Origin: Flavobacterium praedii
Lineage (GTDB): Bacteria; Bacteroidota; Bacteroidia; Flavobacteriales; Flavobacteriaceae
Assembly: GCF_026810365.1 (NCBI RefSeq)
Contig: NZ_CP113948.1
Coordinates: 2,257,001 to 2,321,000 of the forward strand
Reading direction: 5' to 3'
Length of the DNA: 64,000 nt
Shown here: positions 51,117-60,638 of the stretch, piece after piece
How the letters are laid out: each line of letters begins with the position of its first letter
Position numbering within the stretch: the stretch's first letter is position 1
The notes under the pieces: generated by a model
What the model saw: the letters and a program-made list of their open reading frames with translations, nothing else
Databases searched by the model: none
What the model was told of the DNA's origin: nothing
Program-made: the position numbers and the translations under genes

Positions 51117-51156
51117 AAAAAGCGCAATAATTTAGAAACTAAACTATTGCGCTTTT
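51117..51156 (-). terminator. Terminator of the second LRR gene
   Basis: AAAAGCGCAATA / TATTGCGCTTTT with extended pairing (TTTAG/CTAAA) inside; U-rich after the stem on the minus strand. Confidence 0.8.
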
Positions 51157-51213
51157 CACTCTAAAAATCAAATAATATAACACCAATTAACTAAACCATA
51201 AATATTATAAAAA

Positions 51214-52068
51214 CTATTCATCTGCAGCCAAAACACCTTTTGCATCAGTTGCAACCTTCAATTTGAAAGCAACACCAGATTCATCTACCATCGTAAGATT
51301 AAAATCATCTTTTTGTGCCAAGGCTTTGTTTACTTCACCAGTAAAAGAATTATACGATAAATTTACACTTCTTAAATTTTCCATTTTAACAATGGTATAC
51401 GGAATTTGTCCTTGCATTTTATTGTCAAACAAACTAAGAGTTTCCAACGATTTTAAGTTTTCAATATTCCAACTAATATTTCCTGAAAATTTATTACTAC
51501 TTAACAACAATTGTTTTAAATTCTTAAGTTCATACAACGAAGCAGGAAGTTGGCCAGATAATTCATTATTGAATAAAGACACTACTTCTAATTCTTTTAA
51601 ATTGCCAATTGCAACTGGTAATTCACCAGAAAGATTATTCATAAAAAGCATTACTACTTTTAAATGAGGAATCTCACAAATAGAATTCGGTATTGTTCCT
51701 GATAATTTATTAAAAGCCAGATTCAATTCTTTTAAATTTTTTAAAGCTCCAATTTTTTCAGGTATGTTGCCTGAAATTTGATTTTTAAATAAATTCAATT
51801 CTTCCAGATTTTTCAGATCTGTTATATCTGCAGGTAACGTTCCAACCAAATTGTTATTGGCCAAAATAATTGCTACCACCTTATCATTTTGTATTTTAAC
51901 ACCATACCAACTTTCAACTGGAGCAGTCAAGTCCCATTTTACTTTCCACTGAATGCCATTTGTTTTTTGATATAATTTGATCAAAATCTTTTTCTCTACG
52001 TTTGAAACATTAGCAAATACCGAAACTGAGAAAACAACTGTAATAAATAATGCAATACTATTTTTCAT
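51214..52068 (-). CDS. Exported leucine-rich repeat protein 2
   Basis: 284 residues, paralogue of the gene at 50147-50974: same signal type (FITVVFSVSVFANVS), same cap (WKVKWDLTAPVESWYGVKIQ), same number and length of repeats (LKNLEELNLFKNQISGNIPE, LKELEVVSLFNNELSGQLPA) and a similar SYNSFTGEV ending. It has an extra C-terminal segment (VATDAKGVLAADE). Each gene has its own terminator, so the pair is transcribed separately. Confidence 0.82.
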   Translation of the reverse strand: MKNSIALFITVVFSVSVFANVSNVEKKILIKLYQKTNGIQWKVKWDLTAPVESWYGVKIQNDKVVAIILANNNLVGTLPADITDLKNLEELNLFKNQISGNIPEKIGALKNLKELNLAFNKLSGTIPNSICEIPHLKVVMLFMNNLSGELPVAIGNLKELEVVSLFNNELSGQLPASLYELKNLKQLLLSSNKFSGNISWNIENLKSLETLSLFDNKMQGQIPYTIVKMENLRSVNLSYNSFTGEVNKALAQKDDFNLTMVDESGVAFKLKVATDAKGVLAADE

Positions 52069-52222
52069 GATCTTTATTTTTACAATTTGATATAATAAAA
52101 GTAATGAAAAAATACAATTAAATGCAAATAAAATCGTTTAAATACATATTATAAATTATTTTATAGTCATTTATTTACAATTAATTGCAATTTGAGCCTA
52201 ATTACAGTTAAAAAAAAATAAT

Positions 52223-52230
52223 TACATTTG
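52223..52230 (+). promoter_or_regulatory. Candidate -7 box for the DUF1761 gene
   Basis: TACATTTG fits TAnnTTTG, 26 nt before the ATG at 52257. Confidence 0.45.
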
Positions 52231-52256
52231 ATATCCTAACCTTAAAACCTAAAAAT

Positions 52257-52745
52257 ATGGAAATGAATTGGATAGCTATTTTAGTAAGTGCCTTTACAAC
52301 ATTAGTAGTTGGATTTATTTGGTATCACCCAAAAGTATTTGGAACAACTTGGATGAAAGAAACTGGACTTACACAAGAAGAACTCGCAAAAGGGAATATG
52401 CTGAAAATTTTCGGACTTACTTATATCTTCTCCCTTTTTATCATTTTAACCGAAATGTCATTAACAATACACCAGTCTGGTGCGATAGGAATGGTAGGTG
52501 GCCCTTTTAAAATAAGTGAGGCACTCCCCTCATTTAAGGCATTTATGACCGACTATGGAACTGCCTTTAGAACGTTTAAACATGGTGCCTTACACGGCTT
52601 TATGTCGGGTTTATTTTTTGCTTTCCCTGTAATTGCAATAAACGGTTTATTTGAAAGAAAATCTTGGATATACATTTTGATACACGCTGGATATTGGCTG
52701 GTTACCTTGACCATAATAGGATCATTGATATGCGGTTGGTTATAA
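52257..52745 (+). CDS. DUF1761 membrane protein
   Basis: 162 residues with four membrane helices (about 5-22, 49-70, 110-130, 138-160). WIAILVSAFTTLVVGFIWYH followed by PKVFGTTWMKETGL is the DUF1761 hallmark, with HGALHGFMSGLFFAFPVIAI and LIHAGYWLVTLTIIGSLIC at the C-terminus. Function unknown. Convergent with the pterin dehydratase gene, sharing a hairpin terminator. Confidence 0.88.
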   Translation: MEMNWIAILVSAFTTLVVGFIWYHPKVFGTTWMKETGLTQEELAKGNMLKIFGLTYIFSLFIILTEMSLTIHQSGAIGMVGGPFKISEALPSFKAFMTDYGTAFRTFKHGALHGFMSGLFFAFPVIAINGLFERKSWIYILIHAGYWLVTLTIIGSLICGWL

Positions 52746-52761
52746 ATCAATGTTAAATAAC

Positions 52762-52800
52762 AAAGCCTTATTTCTAAACTCAATAGAAATAAGGCTTTTT
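52762..52800. terminator. Bidirectional terminator
   Basis: AAAGCCTTATTTCT / AGAAATAAGGCTTT, a 14-bp perfect stem with a 9-nt loop and T-run, between DUF1761 and the pterin dehydratase gene. Confidence 0.85.
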
Positions 52801-52802
52801 AA

Positions 52803-53081
52803 TTAAAATAAACTTTCAATTTGTTTGGCCAACTCAAAATCTTTAGTTGTCACCCCGCCCGAATCGTGTGTGTTCAAACGAATATTTACTTTATTATATA
52901 CATTAAACAATTCTGGATGATGATTCATTTTTTCGGCCAAAACTCCAACTTGGACTATAAAACCAAGTGCTTGCATAAAATTCTTGAATTTAAATTCCTT
53001 TTCTATAGCATCTTCTTTAAAATGCCAGTTCGCCAAATCTACTAAAAAAGGTTTCGCTGACTCTTCATTATATGTTTCCAT
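52803..53081 (-). CDS. phhB: Pterin-4a-carbinolamine dehydratase
   Basis: 92 residues. Recycles the 4a-hydroxy-tetrahydropterin formed by aromatic amino acid hydroxylases. [20 protein letters not shown] leads into the active-site block [20 protein letters not shown] with the His-His pair, then [15 protein letters not shown] with the third conserved His. Full length for the family. The hydroxylase it should serve is at 16544-18301, not adjacent. Divergent from the GNAT-like gene. Confidence 0.93.
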   Translation of the reverse strand: METYNEESAKPFLVDLANWHFKEDAIEKEFKFKNFMQALGFIVQVGVLAEKMNHHPELFNVYNKVNIRLNTHDSGGVTTKDFELAKQIESLF

Positions 53082-53145
53082 AACGTATTGTTTTTATAAA
53101 GTTAGATAATTTAAAACAATACCGTATAAAATTAACTTTATTGGC

Positions 53146-53153
53146 TAAATTTG
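53146..53153 (+). promoter_or_regulatory. Candidate -7 box for the FemAB/GNAT-like gene
   Basis: TAAATTTG, 20 nt before the TTG start at 53174. Confidence 0.4.
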
Positions 53154-53173
53154 AATAAAAATACAAATCCAAT

Positions 53174-54325
53174 TTGAAAACAACTCTTTCTTATCAAATA
53201 TATGAAACCAAAGACCAACTTCCTGAAAACTGGGATGATTTAGGTTCCAAAAATATTTTTTTATCTAAAGAGTATTTTGAAATATTAGAAAAATCTGCCC
53301 CTTCTAATATGACTTGCCATTATATTGGTATTTTCGAAGCTAAAATTTTGGTTGGTATTGCAATTTCACAGTTTTTAGATTTAAATAAATTAGAATCATT
53401 TGGAGATAGGGATCGATGTGTTAAAGCTTCCGTCCGGAAATTTATTCTCAAAAACTTTGCTTCTCATGTATTGCTTATTGGAAATAATATGCTTACGGGC
53501 CAAAATTCTTATGTTTTTTCAGATTCAATTTCAGCAATAGAAGGTATTAAAACCTTAAAGAAAGCAACTGAAACTTTAAAAACAAGATTTAAATCCATTG
53601 GAAAAAAGGTTCACATTACGACTTTTAAAGATTATTCTCAAAAAGATGCCGACAACTTCACTATCGATTTATTCAAAAAAAACTATAGGTATTGCATCCA
53701 ACCAAACATGATTTTTAAAATTAAAGTGGAATGGAAATCAGAGCAAGATTATATAGATTCCTTAACCAAAAAATACCGCGATCAATACAAAAGAGCCCGA
53801 AAAAAAGCAGAAGGGATTGAAAAGAGAAAATTACATTTGGAAGATATCATTAAGTATGAGGATACTATTTATGATTTATACCATCACGTTGCACAAAGCG
53901 CCCCTTTTAATACTTTTTTTCTAACTAAAAATCATTTTAGAGTTTTCAAAGAAATTCTAAAAGACAAATTTTTATTTTATGGTTACTTTTTAGATGAAAA
54001 ACTTATTGGTTTCAATACGTTAATCAAAAATGGAAATGCGATCGACACCTATTTTTTGGGTTATGATGATACAATTCAAAAAGATAAAATGTTGTATTTA
54101 AACATGCTTTATGACATGATTGCCTATTCTATTAATAAAGGATTCAAAGAAATTATATTTTCAAGAACTGCTTTAGAAATCAAGAGTTCAGTTGGGGCAA
54201 AACCATTGGAAATGTATGGCTTTATGGAACACAATAATTCACAAATAAACAAACACGTTCCAAAAATATTTCCATTATTAGAACCCGAAATTGTTTGGAA
54301 AGAAAGAAGCCCTTTTAAAGAGTAA
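53174..54325 (+). CDS. GNAT/FemAB-like acyl transferase superfamily protein
   Basis: 383 residues beginning with a TTG codon; no in-frame ATG occurs until about residue 45, inside conserved-looking sequence. The layout is two GNAT-like halves as in peptidoglycan-bridge FemAB and COG3146 proteins: SLTKKYRDQYKRARKKAEGI and KRKLHLEDI in the middle, HHVAQSAPFNTFFLTKNHF, then LFYGYFLDEKLIGFNTLIKN, LNMLYDMIAYSINKGFKEI and FSRTALEIKSSVGAKPLEMY. Could add amino acids to lipid or peptidoglycan precursors, or acylate another substrate; nothing in context decides. Soluble. Confidence 0.72.
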   Translation: MKTTLSYQIYETKDQLPENWDDLGSKNIFLSKEYFEILEKSAPSNMTCHYIGIFEAKILVGIAISQFLDLNKLESFGDRDRCVKASVRKFILKNFASHVLLIGNNMLTGQNSYVFSDSISAIEGIKTLKKATETLKTRFKSIGKKVHITTFKDYSQKDADNFTIDLFKKNYRYCIQPNMIFKIKVEWKSEQDYIDSLTKKYRDQYKRARKKAEGIEKRKLHLEDIIKYEDTIYDLYHHVAQSAPFNTFFLTKNHFRVFKEILKDKFLFYGYFLDEKLIGFNTLIKNGNAIDTYFLGYDDTIQKDKMLYLNMLYDMIAYSINKGFKEIIFSRTALEIKSSVGAKPLEMYGFMEHNNSQINKHVPKIFPLLEPEIVWKERSPFKE

Positions 54326-54333
54326 TCAGTTTA

Positions 54334-54370
54334 CAGATTTCAGAAGGCAGATTTCAGAAGGCAGATTTCA
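54334..54370 (+). repeat. 14-bp tandem repeat CAGATTTCAGAAGG
   Basis: CAGATTTCAGAAGG at 54334-54347 and again at 54348-54361, plus CAGATTTCA. The unit resembles the one inside the TPM gene (35631-35658). Confidence 0.7.
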
Positions 54371-54392
54371 TTAAGAATTTAGACAAAAAAAG

Positions 54393-54430
54393 AAAGCGAA
54401 AGTTCGTCAAAATAGACAAACTTTCGCTTA
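54393..54430 (-). terminator. Terminator of the ABC-F gene
   Basis: AAAGCGAAAGTT and AACTTTCGCTTA arms; on the minus strand the hairpin is followed by CTTTTTTTGTC. It may also serve the plus-strand gene. Confidence 0.7.
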
Positions 54431-54503
54431 GCTCAGATAACAAATTTGATCTTTCTAATACCTACTTACTGACCTCAATTTACTATTCTCTGTATTTTAT
54501 TTT

Positions 54504-56411
54504 CTACAAATTATCAATTTCTTCCTGGACAATTTCCCAATCAAGTAGCAATTTATCCAACTCCGCTTTCTTTTTGTTATAGGCAATAAAAAAGGATGCA
54601 TCTTCAATATGCTTATCATAGTTAGAAGCTAATAACTTATCATCATGCTGAATATCTTTTTCCAATTGCTTTATTTGACTTTCTACTTTGCTTAATTTGT
54701 TTTGCAGAGCCTTTCCCTTTTTTTGATCTTCGTAGGAAGCTTTGTTGCTTTCCTTTGCATTAGTTGCTTTCAAGGCATCTTTTTTCTCCACTTCACGCAT
54801 ATTTTCCATATTGCGTTCTTCTAAGAAATAATTGATATCTCCTAAATATTCTTTAATTTTCTGATCTTTAAATTCATAAACAATATTTGACATTCCTTGC
54901 AAGAAATCTCTATCGTGAGAAACCAGCAATAAAGTTCCTCCAAACTTTTGCAAAGCCGCTTTCAATACATTCTTAGATTTAATGTCTAAGTGATTGGTAG
55001 GTTCATCCATTAACAAAACATTGATTGGTTGCAGCAATAATTTACAAAGCGCCAAACGGTTTCTTTCACCTCCAGAAAGGACTTTAACCTTTTTTTCAAC
55101 ATCATCTCCACGAAACAAAAAAGAACCCAGCATATCGCGCACTTTCATACGGTTGGTATCCATAGCCGCATCTTCCATCGTTTGCAACAAAGTAATTTCG
55201 CCATCTAAATATTCTGCTTGATTTTGAGCAAAATAACCCAATTGTACATTATGCCCAAGCTTAATAGACCCTTGATATTCAAATTCATCAACAATGGCTT
55301 TTATGAAAGTTGATTTTCCTTGTCCATTTTGACCAACAAAAGCAATTTTACTTCCACGCTCTACTAACAAACTAATATCTTTAAGAATCGTTTTGTCACC
55401 GTAGCTTTTAGTTACATTTTCAGCTTCTATAACTACTCTACCCGGTTCTTTTGAAACTGGAAACGAAATATTCATCACCGAATTATCATCTTCGTCCACT
55501 TCAATACGTTCTACTTTGTCCAGCTTTTTAATTAAAGACTGTGCCATAGAAGCTTTAGAGGCTTTAGCCCTAAACTTCTCAATTAATTTTTCGGTTTCTT
55601 CTATTTTTTTAGCTTGATTTTTTTGAGTAGCCAATTGCTTTTCACGAATTTCATGACGTAATTCAAGATATTGAGAATACGGTTTATTAAAATCGTATGC
55701 TTTACCAAGTGATATTTCAATAGTTCTGTTGGTTACGTTATCCAAAAACATTTTATCGTGCGAAACAATAACAACAACTCCAGGATAACTGCGCAAAAAA
55801 CTTTCTAGCCAAATAATACTTTCAATATCCAAGTGGTTTGTAGGCTCATCCAGTAATAAAACATCATTCGATTGCAATAATAATTTCGCTAATTCGATAC
55901 GCATTCTCCAACCTCCTGAAAAAGTTTCGGTTTGATTGTCAAAAACTTCACGTTTGAAACCCAACCCTAAAAGAATCTTCTCGGTATCACCTACATAATT
56001 ATAGCCCCCTAATAAATCAAAACGATGTGTATAATCCGAAAGATCTTCAATAATTTGACTGTATTCTTCACTTTCATAATCAGTTCGAGTAACCAATTGA
56101 TGATTGATGTCAGCTAATTTTTTTTCAACTATTTTTATTTCAGTAAATGCTTCGTAAGCTTCTTCTAAAACGGTTCTACCCACTTCAAAATCAATATCCT
56201 GACGCAAGAACCCCATCCGAATTTCTTTTTCTTGCGAAATTACTCCTGAATCTGGAGCAAAATCTTTTGCCAGTATTTTAAGCATAGTCGATTTCCCTGC
56301 TCCATTCTTTCCAACAAGACCAACACGGTCTCCAGCTCCCAAACGAAAAGTAACTTCTTCAAACAAATAAGAACCACCAAACGAAACCGATAAATTATGT
56401 ATATTAAGCAT
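54504..56411 (-). CDS. ABC-F family ATPase
   Basis: 635 residues, two ABC domains in one chain with no membrane segment, as in translation factors and ribosome-protection proteins. Domain 1: GKNGAGKST, signature FSGGWRMRIELAKLL, LLLDEPTNHLD. Linker about 245-315 (helical, with KASKASMAQSLIKKLDKVER). Domain 2: GQNGQGKST, LSGGERNRLALCKLLLQP, LLMDEPTNHLD. C-terminal coiled coil (about 540-635) as in Uup/YdiF types. More likely a housekeeping translation factor than an antibiotic-resistance protein. Confidence 0.9.
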   Translation of the reverse strand: MLNIHNLSVSFGGSYLFEEVTFRLGAGDRVGLVGKNGAGKSTMLKILAKDFAPDSGVISQEKEIRMGFLRQDIDFEVGRTVLEEAYEAFTEIKIVEKKLADINHQLVTRTDYESEEYSQIIEDLSDYTHRFDLLGGYNYVGDTEKILLGLGFKREVFDNQTETFSGGWRMRIELAKLLLQSNDVLLLDEPTNHLDIESIIWLESFLRSYPGVVVIVSHDKMFLDNVTNRTIEISLGKAYDFNKPYSQYLELRHEIREKQLATQKNQAKKIEETEKLIEKFRAKASKASMAQSLIKKLDKVERIEVDEDDNSVMNISFPVSKEPGRVVIEAENVTKSYGDKTILKDISLLVERGSKIAFVGQNGQGKSTFIKAIVDEFEYQGSIKLGHNVQLGYFAQNQAEYLDGEITLLQTMEDAAMDTNRMKVRDMLGSFLFRGDDVEKKVKVLSGGERNRLALCKLLLQPINVLLMDEPTNHLDIKSKNVLKAALQKFGGTLLLVSHDRDFLQGMSNIVYEFKDQKIKEYLGDINYFLEERNMENMREVEKKDALKATNAKESNKASYEDQKKGKALQNKLSKVESQIKQLEKDIQHDDKLLASNYDKHIEDASFFIAYNKKKAELDKLLLDWEIVQEEIDNL

Positions 56412-56486
56412 CTATTAATTATTTTATTCCTTAATGTATTAGTAAATTTGTGCTTTCTAAAAATAGAAAAATTAATTTTTTTGCAA

Positions 56487-56867
56487 ATGTTAAAAAAAGG
56501 ATCCAAATTATATAGCATTTTAACAGGAACTTGTCCAAAATGCATGAATGAGAGTATGTATGTGGATAAAAATCCTTTACATTTAGGTTCAGTTCTCAAA
56601 ATGAATGAAAATTGCAGCCATTGTGGCCTTAAATATCAAATTGAACCTTCTTTTTTTTACGGTGCAATGTATGTAAGTTATGGATTAAATGTTGCTTTAG
56701 GAATAGCTGCATTTATAGTATCCTATCTTTTTTTTAATGCTAGTATAAAAACTTCCTTTATCATCATTATTGCAACATTAATAATATGTTTTCCAATAGT
56801 ATTGCGATGGTCAAGAAACATTTATATCAATATGTTCGTATCTTATGATCCTACCACAAAAAAATAA
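56487..56867 (+). CDS. DUF983 zinc-ribbon membrane protein
   Basis: 126 residues from the ATG at 56487; the frame is open from 56397 but that part is AT-rich leader. Zinc-ribbon CPKCMNES ... CSHCGLKYQIEPSFFYGAMY, then two membrane helices (about 63-85 and 90-110). The CxxC-CxxC plus E-P-S-F-F-Y-G-A-M-Y signature is DUF983. Function unknown; in proteobacteria relatives are near cytochrome oxidase genes, not here. Its stop directly abuts the convergent FAD oxidoreductase stop. Confidence 0.85.
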   Translation: MLKKGSKLYSILTGTCPKCMNESMYVDKNPLHLGSVLKMNENCSHCGLKYQIEPSFFYGAMYVSYGLNVALGIAAFIVSYLFFNASIKTSFIIIIATLIICFPIVLRWSRNIYINMFVSYDPTTKK

Positions 56868-57926
56868 CTAAGATTTTTTTCCTTTTTTATTGGTAAATCT
56901 CTTTATATCTATTTCTTTATCCAATATAAAATCATTTTCTATATGATCAAACAATGCTTTAGCCATTGCTGGACCAAGCATTACCCCGCGTGTGCCTAAA
57001 CCATTCAAAATATGAAATCTTTTGTATTGGTCGTGGGTACCCACTAGCGGTCTTCTATCTTTTACGGTAGGTCGAACTCCTGCAAAATGTTGAACAACTT
57101 CAAATTCACAGGAAATTATTTCACGAACTCGTTCCATCAATTCATTTTTTCCTTCTTCTGTGGGCAAATCGGTTTTGTCTTTCCAATTGTATGTTGCTCC
57201 AACTTTAAACAAATCATTCCCTAATGGCAAAATAAAAACACTGGTATTAACAATAACATCTAAATTCAAATTTGGAGCTTTAATAATAAACAATTCCCCT
57301 TTTGTCCCATCCAAAGGCAATTGATTAAAAAAAGGATTAGAATGCAAACCAAAACCTTCGGCAAAAACAACATTTCTTGCTTTTATACCTTTATAAGTAA
57401 TAAAATCCTCTTGAATGATTAATGCATCATAATCAAAAGTTTCCTTGACCAAAAGTGAATGCGACAAAAGATATTTTTGATAGTTTACAAGCAATGCGGC
57501 AGTATCAAGGTAACCCGTTTGTAATACTTCACCATATCCAAAAGGAGACTCTATTCCATCATAATTTTTAAAACACAAACTGGTTGACAAAAAAGAAGCT
57601 AAAGACTCTTTATCGGAAGCAGCAAACCAATTATTTTGCTCTTCAATAGAATAAAACTTACGCAAAATTGGAATTCTAAAATCAAATTTGATTTGAATTT
57701 TAGAAGCTAAATTAGAATAAAAATCACTCATTATTTCCAGTTGTTCTTTAGCACGCCATACTTCGCTAAAACGTTTCAATATAACAGGATTATATAATCC
57801 ACCTGCAATTTTGGAAGAATTCTGAGAATCATTATCAAATACCAATATACTTCTATTATATCTCAAAGCACATTCAGCAAAAGAAATACCAGCAAGTCCA
57901 GAACCAACAATTAAATAATCAATCAT
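56868..57926 (-). CDS. FAD-dependent oxidoreductase (DAO/glycine oxidase family)
   Basis: 352 residues from the ATG at 57926 (MIDYLIVGSGLAGIS). A longer frame to 57950 comes next to the gldN terminator and adds residues before the Rossmann start. GSGLAG dinucleotide-binding motif, FDNDSQNSSKIAGGLYNP (family second block), LDGTKGELFIIKAP, FAGVRPTVKDRRPLVGTH and LNGLGTRGVMLGPAMAKALF are typical of DAO-family amine or D-amino-acid oxidases. Substrate unknown. Located downstream of gldN across a terminator. Confidence 0.85.
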   Translation of the reverse strand: MIDYLIVGSGLAGISFAECALRYNRSILVFDNDSQNSSKIAGGLYNPVILKRFSEVWRAKEQLEIMSDFYSNLASKIQIKFDFRIPILRKFYSIEEQNNWFAASDKESLASFLSTSLCFKNYDGIESPFGYGEVLQTGYLDTAALLVNYQKYLLSHSLLVKETFDYDALIIQEDFITYKGIKARNVVFAEGFGLHSNPFFNQLPLDGTKGELFIIKAPNLNLDVIVNTSVFILPLGNDLFKVGATYNWKDKTDLPTEEGKNELMERVREIISCEFEVVQHFAGVRPTVKDRRPLVGTHDQYKRFHILNGLGTRGVMLGPAMAKALFDHIENDFILDKEIDIKRFTNKKGKKS

Positions 57927-57950
57927 AACTTTGTAATAATTAAAAAACAA

Positions 57951-57982
57951 AAAACTCTTACCTAAATAAAGTAAGAGTTTTT
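57951..57982 (-). terminator. Terminator of the gldKLMN operon
   Basis: AAAACTCTTAC / GTAAGAGTTTT (11-bp stem, 9-nt loop) with TTTTTTG following on the minus strand, 20 bp after the gldN stop. Confidence 0.85.
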
Positions 57983-58001
57983 ATTATAAAATAATGGAGT
58001 T

Positions 58002-58979
58002 TTAGTAATTCCACATATCGTGTTCAAAATCACGAATTTTATCTTTAATTCTATCCGATTCTAATAACTGATTCAATGCATTTTCATTTACATATTCAGT
58101 AATTAAACGGTCACCATAAACATTTTCTTCCTTGTAAATAATACCACTAAATTGTCGTGAATCTAAAATCCTATCAAAAGAAATTGGCATAGAAGAATTT
58201 TTTTCATTAAATGCTAAATAACCGTGAAGATAATCTCGAACAGAAGGATAAAATATCCAAAACAAATCGATATAATCTGGATTGTCATTACCAACTTCTC
58301 TAGCTTCAGGAGCAATAGGACAAATTCCTAACAAACGATATTTCAACTCACTTTGACGTTTATCAAAATACCAATATCCTTTCAATTTGTATCCAGTAAT
58401 ATCTTGAGCTGTTAATTCCTTTTTATTAATAAACTGAGGATCTAAAACCTGTCCAGCAGCTGCAGGAATAATAACTTTCTCTCTTTTTCCTTTTACAGTT
58501 TTATAAGTAACAGTTTCTTTCGGAAAATAAGCATCACGATTCGCATTAATAATTTCTTTACCAGCATCAGTTGTATCAATGTAAGTAAATGAACTACTCA
58601 TATCCTTAAAGGTTCTTTTAGTATTAAAATAATCATCCGTATACACTTCAGTTATCTTATTTGTTTTAATCCCTTTTATTAATACATCAAACAAAGATCT
58701 CCTGTCTTTACCTATATTAACAGAATCAATAGGGAAATAAAGAGGAAAATTAAAACGTTCGCTCAAATCAACAATCTCCCAAGTTGTTTTTCCCATTAAA
58801 ATATCTCTATCATCAACATAACCATAAGCTAATGGTTTATCATTATCAAGGGACACTTGAGATTTAGTCTTTACACCTATTTGATCCGGTGTTTTAGCAT
58901 TAAGCAAATTAGATTGTGCGAATGAAGCAAAACTTCCTGCAACAAATGCTACAACAGCTACTAAATTTTTAGTTTTCAT
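58002..58979 (-). CDS. gldN: Gliding motility / T9SS protein GldN
   Basis: Periplasmic component of the type IX secretion ring complex with GldK. 325 residues; signal peptide to about residue 21 (GSFASFAQS). Features: DQIGVKTKSQVSLDNDKPLA, YVDDRDILMGKTTWEIVDLS, ERFNFPLYFP, YKLKGYWYFDKRQSELKYRL, GICPIAPEAREVGN, DLFWIFYPSVRDYL and a polar C-terminus ending EHDMWNY. Last gene of the gldKLMN operon, 50 bp after gldM. Confidence 0.96.
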   Translation of the reverse strand: MKTKNLVAVVAFVAGSFASFAQSNLLNAKTPDQIGVKTKSQVSLDNDKPLAYGYVDDRDILMGKTTWEIVDLSERFNFPLYFPIDSVNIGKDRRSLFDVLIKGIKTNKITEVYTDDYFNTKRTFKDMSSSFTYIDTTDAGKEIINANRDAYFPKETVTYKTVKGKREKVIIPAAAGQVLDPQFINKKELTAQDITGYKLKGYWYFDKRQSELKYRLLGICPIAPEAREVGNDNPDYIDLFWIFYPSVRDYLHGYLAFNEKNSSMPISFDRILDSRQFSGIIYKEENVYGDRLITEYVNENALNQLLESDRIKDKIRDFEHDMWNY

Positions 58980-59029
58980 CTTTAATTAATTATTAAGTTA
59001 TTTAAGTAGGTAAATTTTTAACTTAAATA

Positions 59030-60589
59030 TTATTGTATTTCGTAAATTACTACGGCAGTTCTTGAAAGCATGATATCCGAACCAACTAATTTAGTTTTAA
59101 TATCTGAAATCGTTACTTGGTCACCTCTTGTTGCTCTTGCTAAAGCAGTTTTACATTGAGCATTAACTCTATCTCCAGATACTATTACAGCAGCTTGTCC
59201 AGCAACTTTTAACGTAAACCCAACTACATTTAATTTTACATCAAAATCAAAATCAGGTAATTTTGCTGAAACTTGAGAAACTTCCAAACGAGATTTCGCT
59301 CCTTTTACAACTCCCATTTCTCCACCAATAGCTCCAACTGGAGGTGGTATACCTTTGATTCTATAGGTCTTTTTATCAGAAACTTTAGATCCATCAGGCA
59401 AAGTTCCAGTCACATTGATAACTACTTCAGATCCCTGACCAGGATTCATATTGTAAGCTCCAGCTTTACCTGCAGAACTTAATCCAGGTGCAGAAGCACT
59501 AACTTTGTCAGCTGAAATACCAGCAAAAGAAATAGTCATAGGATTAGTAACTCCTCTGTATACAACATTCATTTTATCAGCAGAAATTGTAGCAGAATTT
59601 GGTTTAGGTACTACTACATAATTACCAATAATTGGAATCGCAACAGGTTTACCATCTTCCATAAAAGTAAAATTACCATTAATATCATGTTCACCAACAT
59701 TACCGGCACCAAAACTAAAATCAACTTGACCATCATGTAGCGCAGATCCAAGATTAAGATTACTACCGTTCACCACAACTTTTGTAGGTACTGTAGATTT
59801 ATCAAAACGACCTAGTACAATTTTTCCCTTTACCGCTTCACCAGAAAAGAAAGCTGATTTCTCAGGAATTACAATAGCAGTATAATTTTTCATAGATGCT
59901 GCAGCTACAGCAGTTGCACCAGTTAATCTGCTTAAAATTTGATTTTCGATAGTATTAACATCATTTTGAGTAGCTGTTAATTTAGCAACTGACGCTATTA
60001 AAGGAAAATGTTTAAAATTATAATCTAAATTATTTTTCTTTACACCCTCTTTATCTACAACATCACCAGTATTAAATTTAGTATTAAATTCAGCTACAAT
60101 ATCTTTAAACTTAGGATCATTTCCTAAAGTAGCTACTATAGTAGATTTGTAAGTATCAATAGCAGCTGCTACTTCTTTACCTTTTGCTGATAATCCATCA
60201 CCACTAAACCAAGATTCATCTAATTTTGATGAATTATCCATAGTCTCGTATGGCAATTTACCGTCTTTTTCTCTTTCAATATCTTTAGTAAAACCTTGTT
60301 TAAGAGATTCAATATACTTGTAAAAAGTAGACGATGCAATAGCTACTTTTTTTCCGATTTCATTAGGAACTTTATATTGCTCTGGTTTGTCTTGAGCTTT
60401 CATATCCAAATCTGCTAAAATAGCCTCATTTGATGTTATAGCCAAACCATTTGCAGTTTCAAATCTTTCGTTTATTAATCCAAAAGCTGATAATACTTCT
60501 TTGGACATATTTAATGCTAACATTGCAATGAAAACCAAATACATAAGGTTAATCATCTTCTGTCTAGGGGTTAGTTTTCCTCCTGCCAT
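59030..60589 (-). CDS. gldM: Gliding motility / T9SS motor protein GldM
   Basis: 519 residues. A short cytoplasmic start (MAGGKLTPRQKM), one transmembrane helix (INLMYLVFIAMLALNMSKEV, residues 13-32) that sits in the GldL motor, then a long periplasmic part: a helical D1 region (about 36-225) and beta-rich D2-D4 domains (230-519) that reach the GldK/GldN ring. With GldL it converts proton flow into rotation that powers secretion and gliding. 50 bp after gldL. Confidence 0.97.
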   Translation of the reverse strand: MAGGKLTPRQKMINLMYLVFIAMLALNMSKEVLSAFGLINERFETANGLAITSNEAILADLDMKAQDKPEQYKVPNEIGKKVAIASSTFYKYIESLKQGFTKDIEREKDGKLPYETMDNSSKLDESWFSGDGLSAKGKEVAAAIDTYKSTIVATLGNDPKFKDIVAEFNTKFNTGDVVDKEGVKKNNLDYNFKHFPLIASVAKLTATQNDVNTIENQILSRLTGATAVAAASMKNYTAIVIPEKSAFFSGEAVKGKIVLGRFDKSTVPTKVVVNGSNLNLGSALHDGQVDFSFGAGNVGEHDINGNFTFMEDGKPVAIPIIGNYVVVPKPNSATISADKMNVVYRGVTNPMTISFAGISADKVSASAPGLSSAGKAGAYNMNPGQGSEVVINVTGTLPDGSKVSDKKTYRIKGIPPPVGAIGGEMGVVKGAKSRLEVSQVSAKLPDFDFDVKLNVVGFTLKVAGQAAVIVSGDRVNAQCKTALARATRGDQVTISDIKTKLVGSDIMLSRTAVVIYEIQ

Positions 60590-60638
60590 TTTTTCTAATT
60601 AGTTTATTATTAATTTATTTAAATAGTTAAAAAACTAA

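Noticed and set aside
54504..56411. Antibiotic resistance ABC-F protein
   Set aside because: Length, C-terminal coiled coil and core chromosomal context fit the housekeeping Uup/YdiF type; no resistance-type extended linker is visible.
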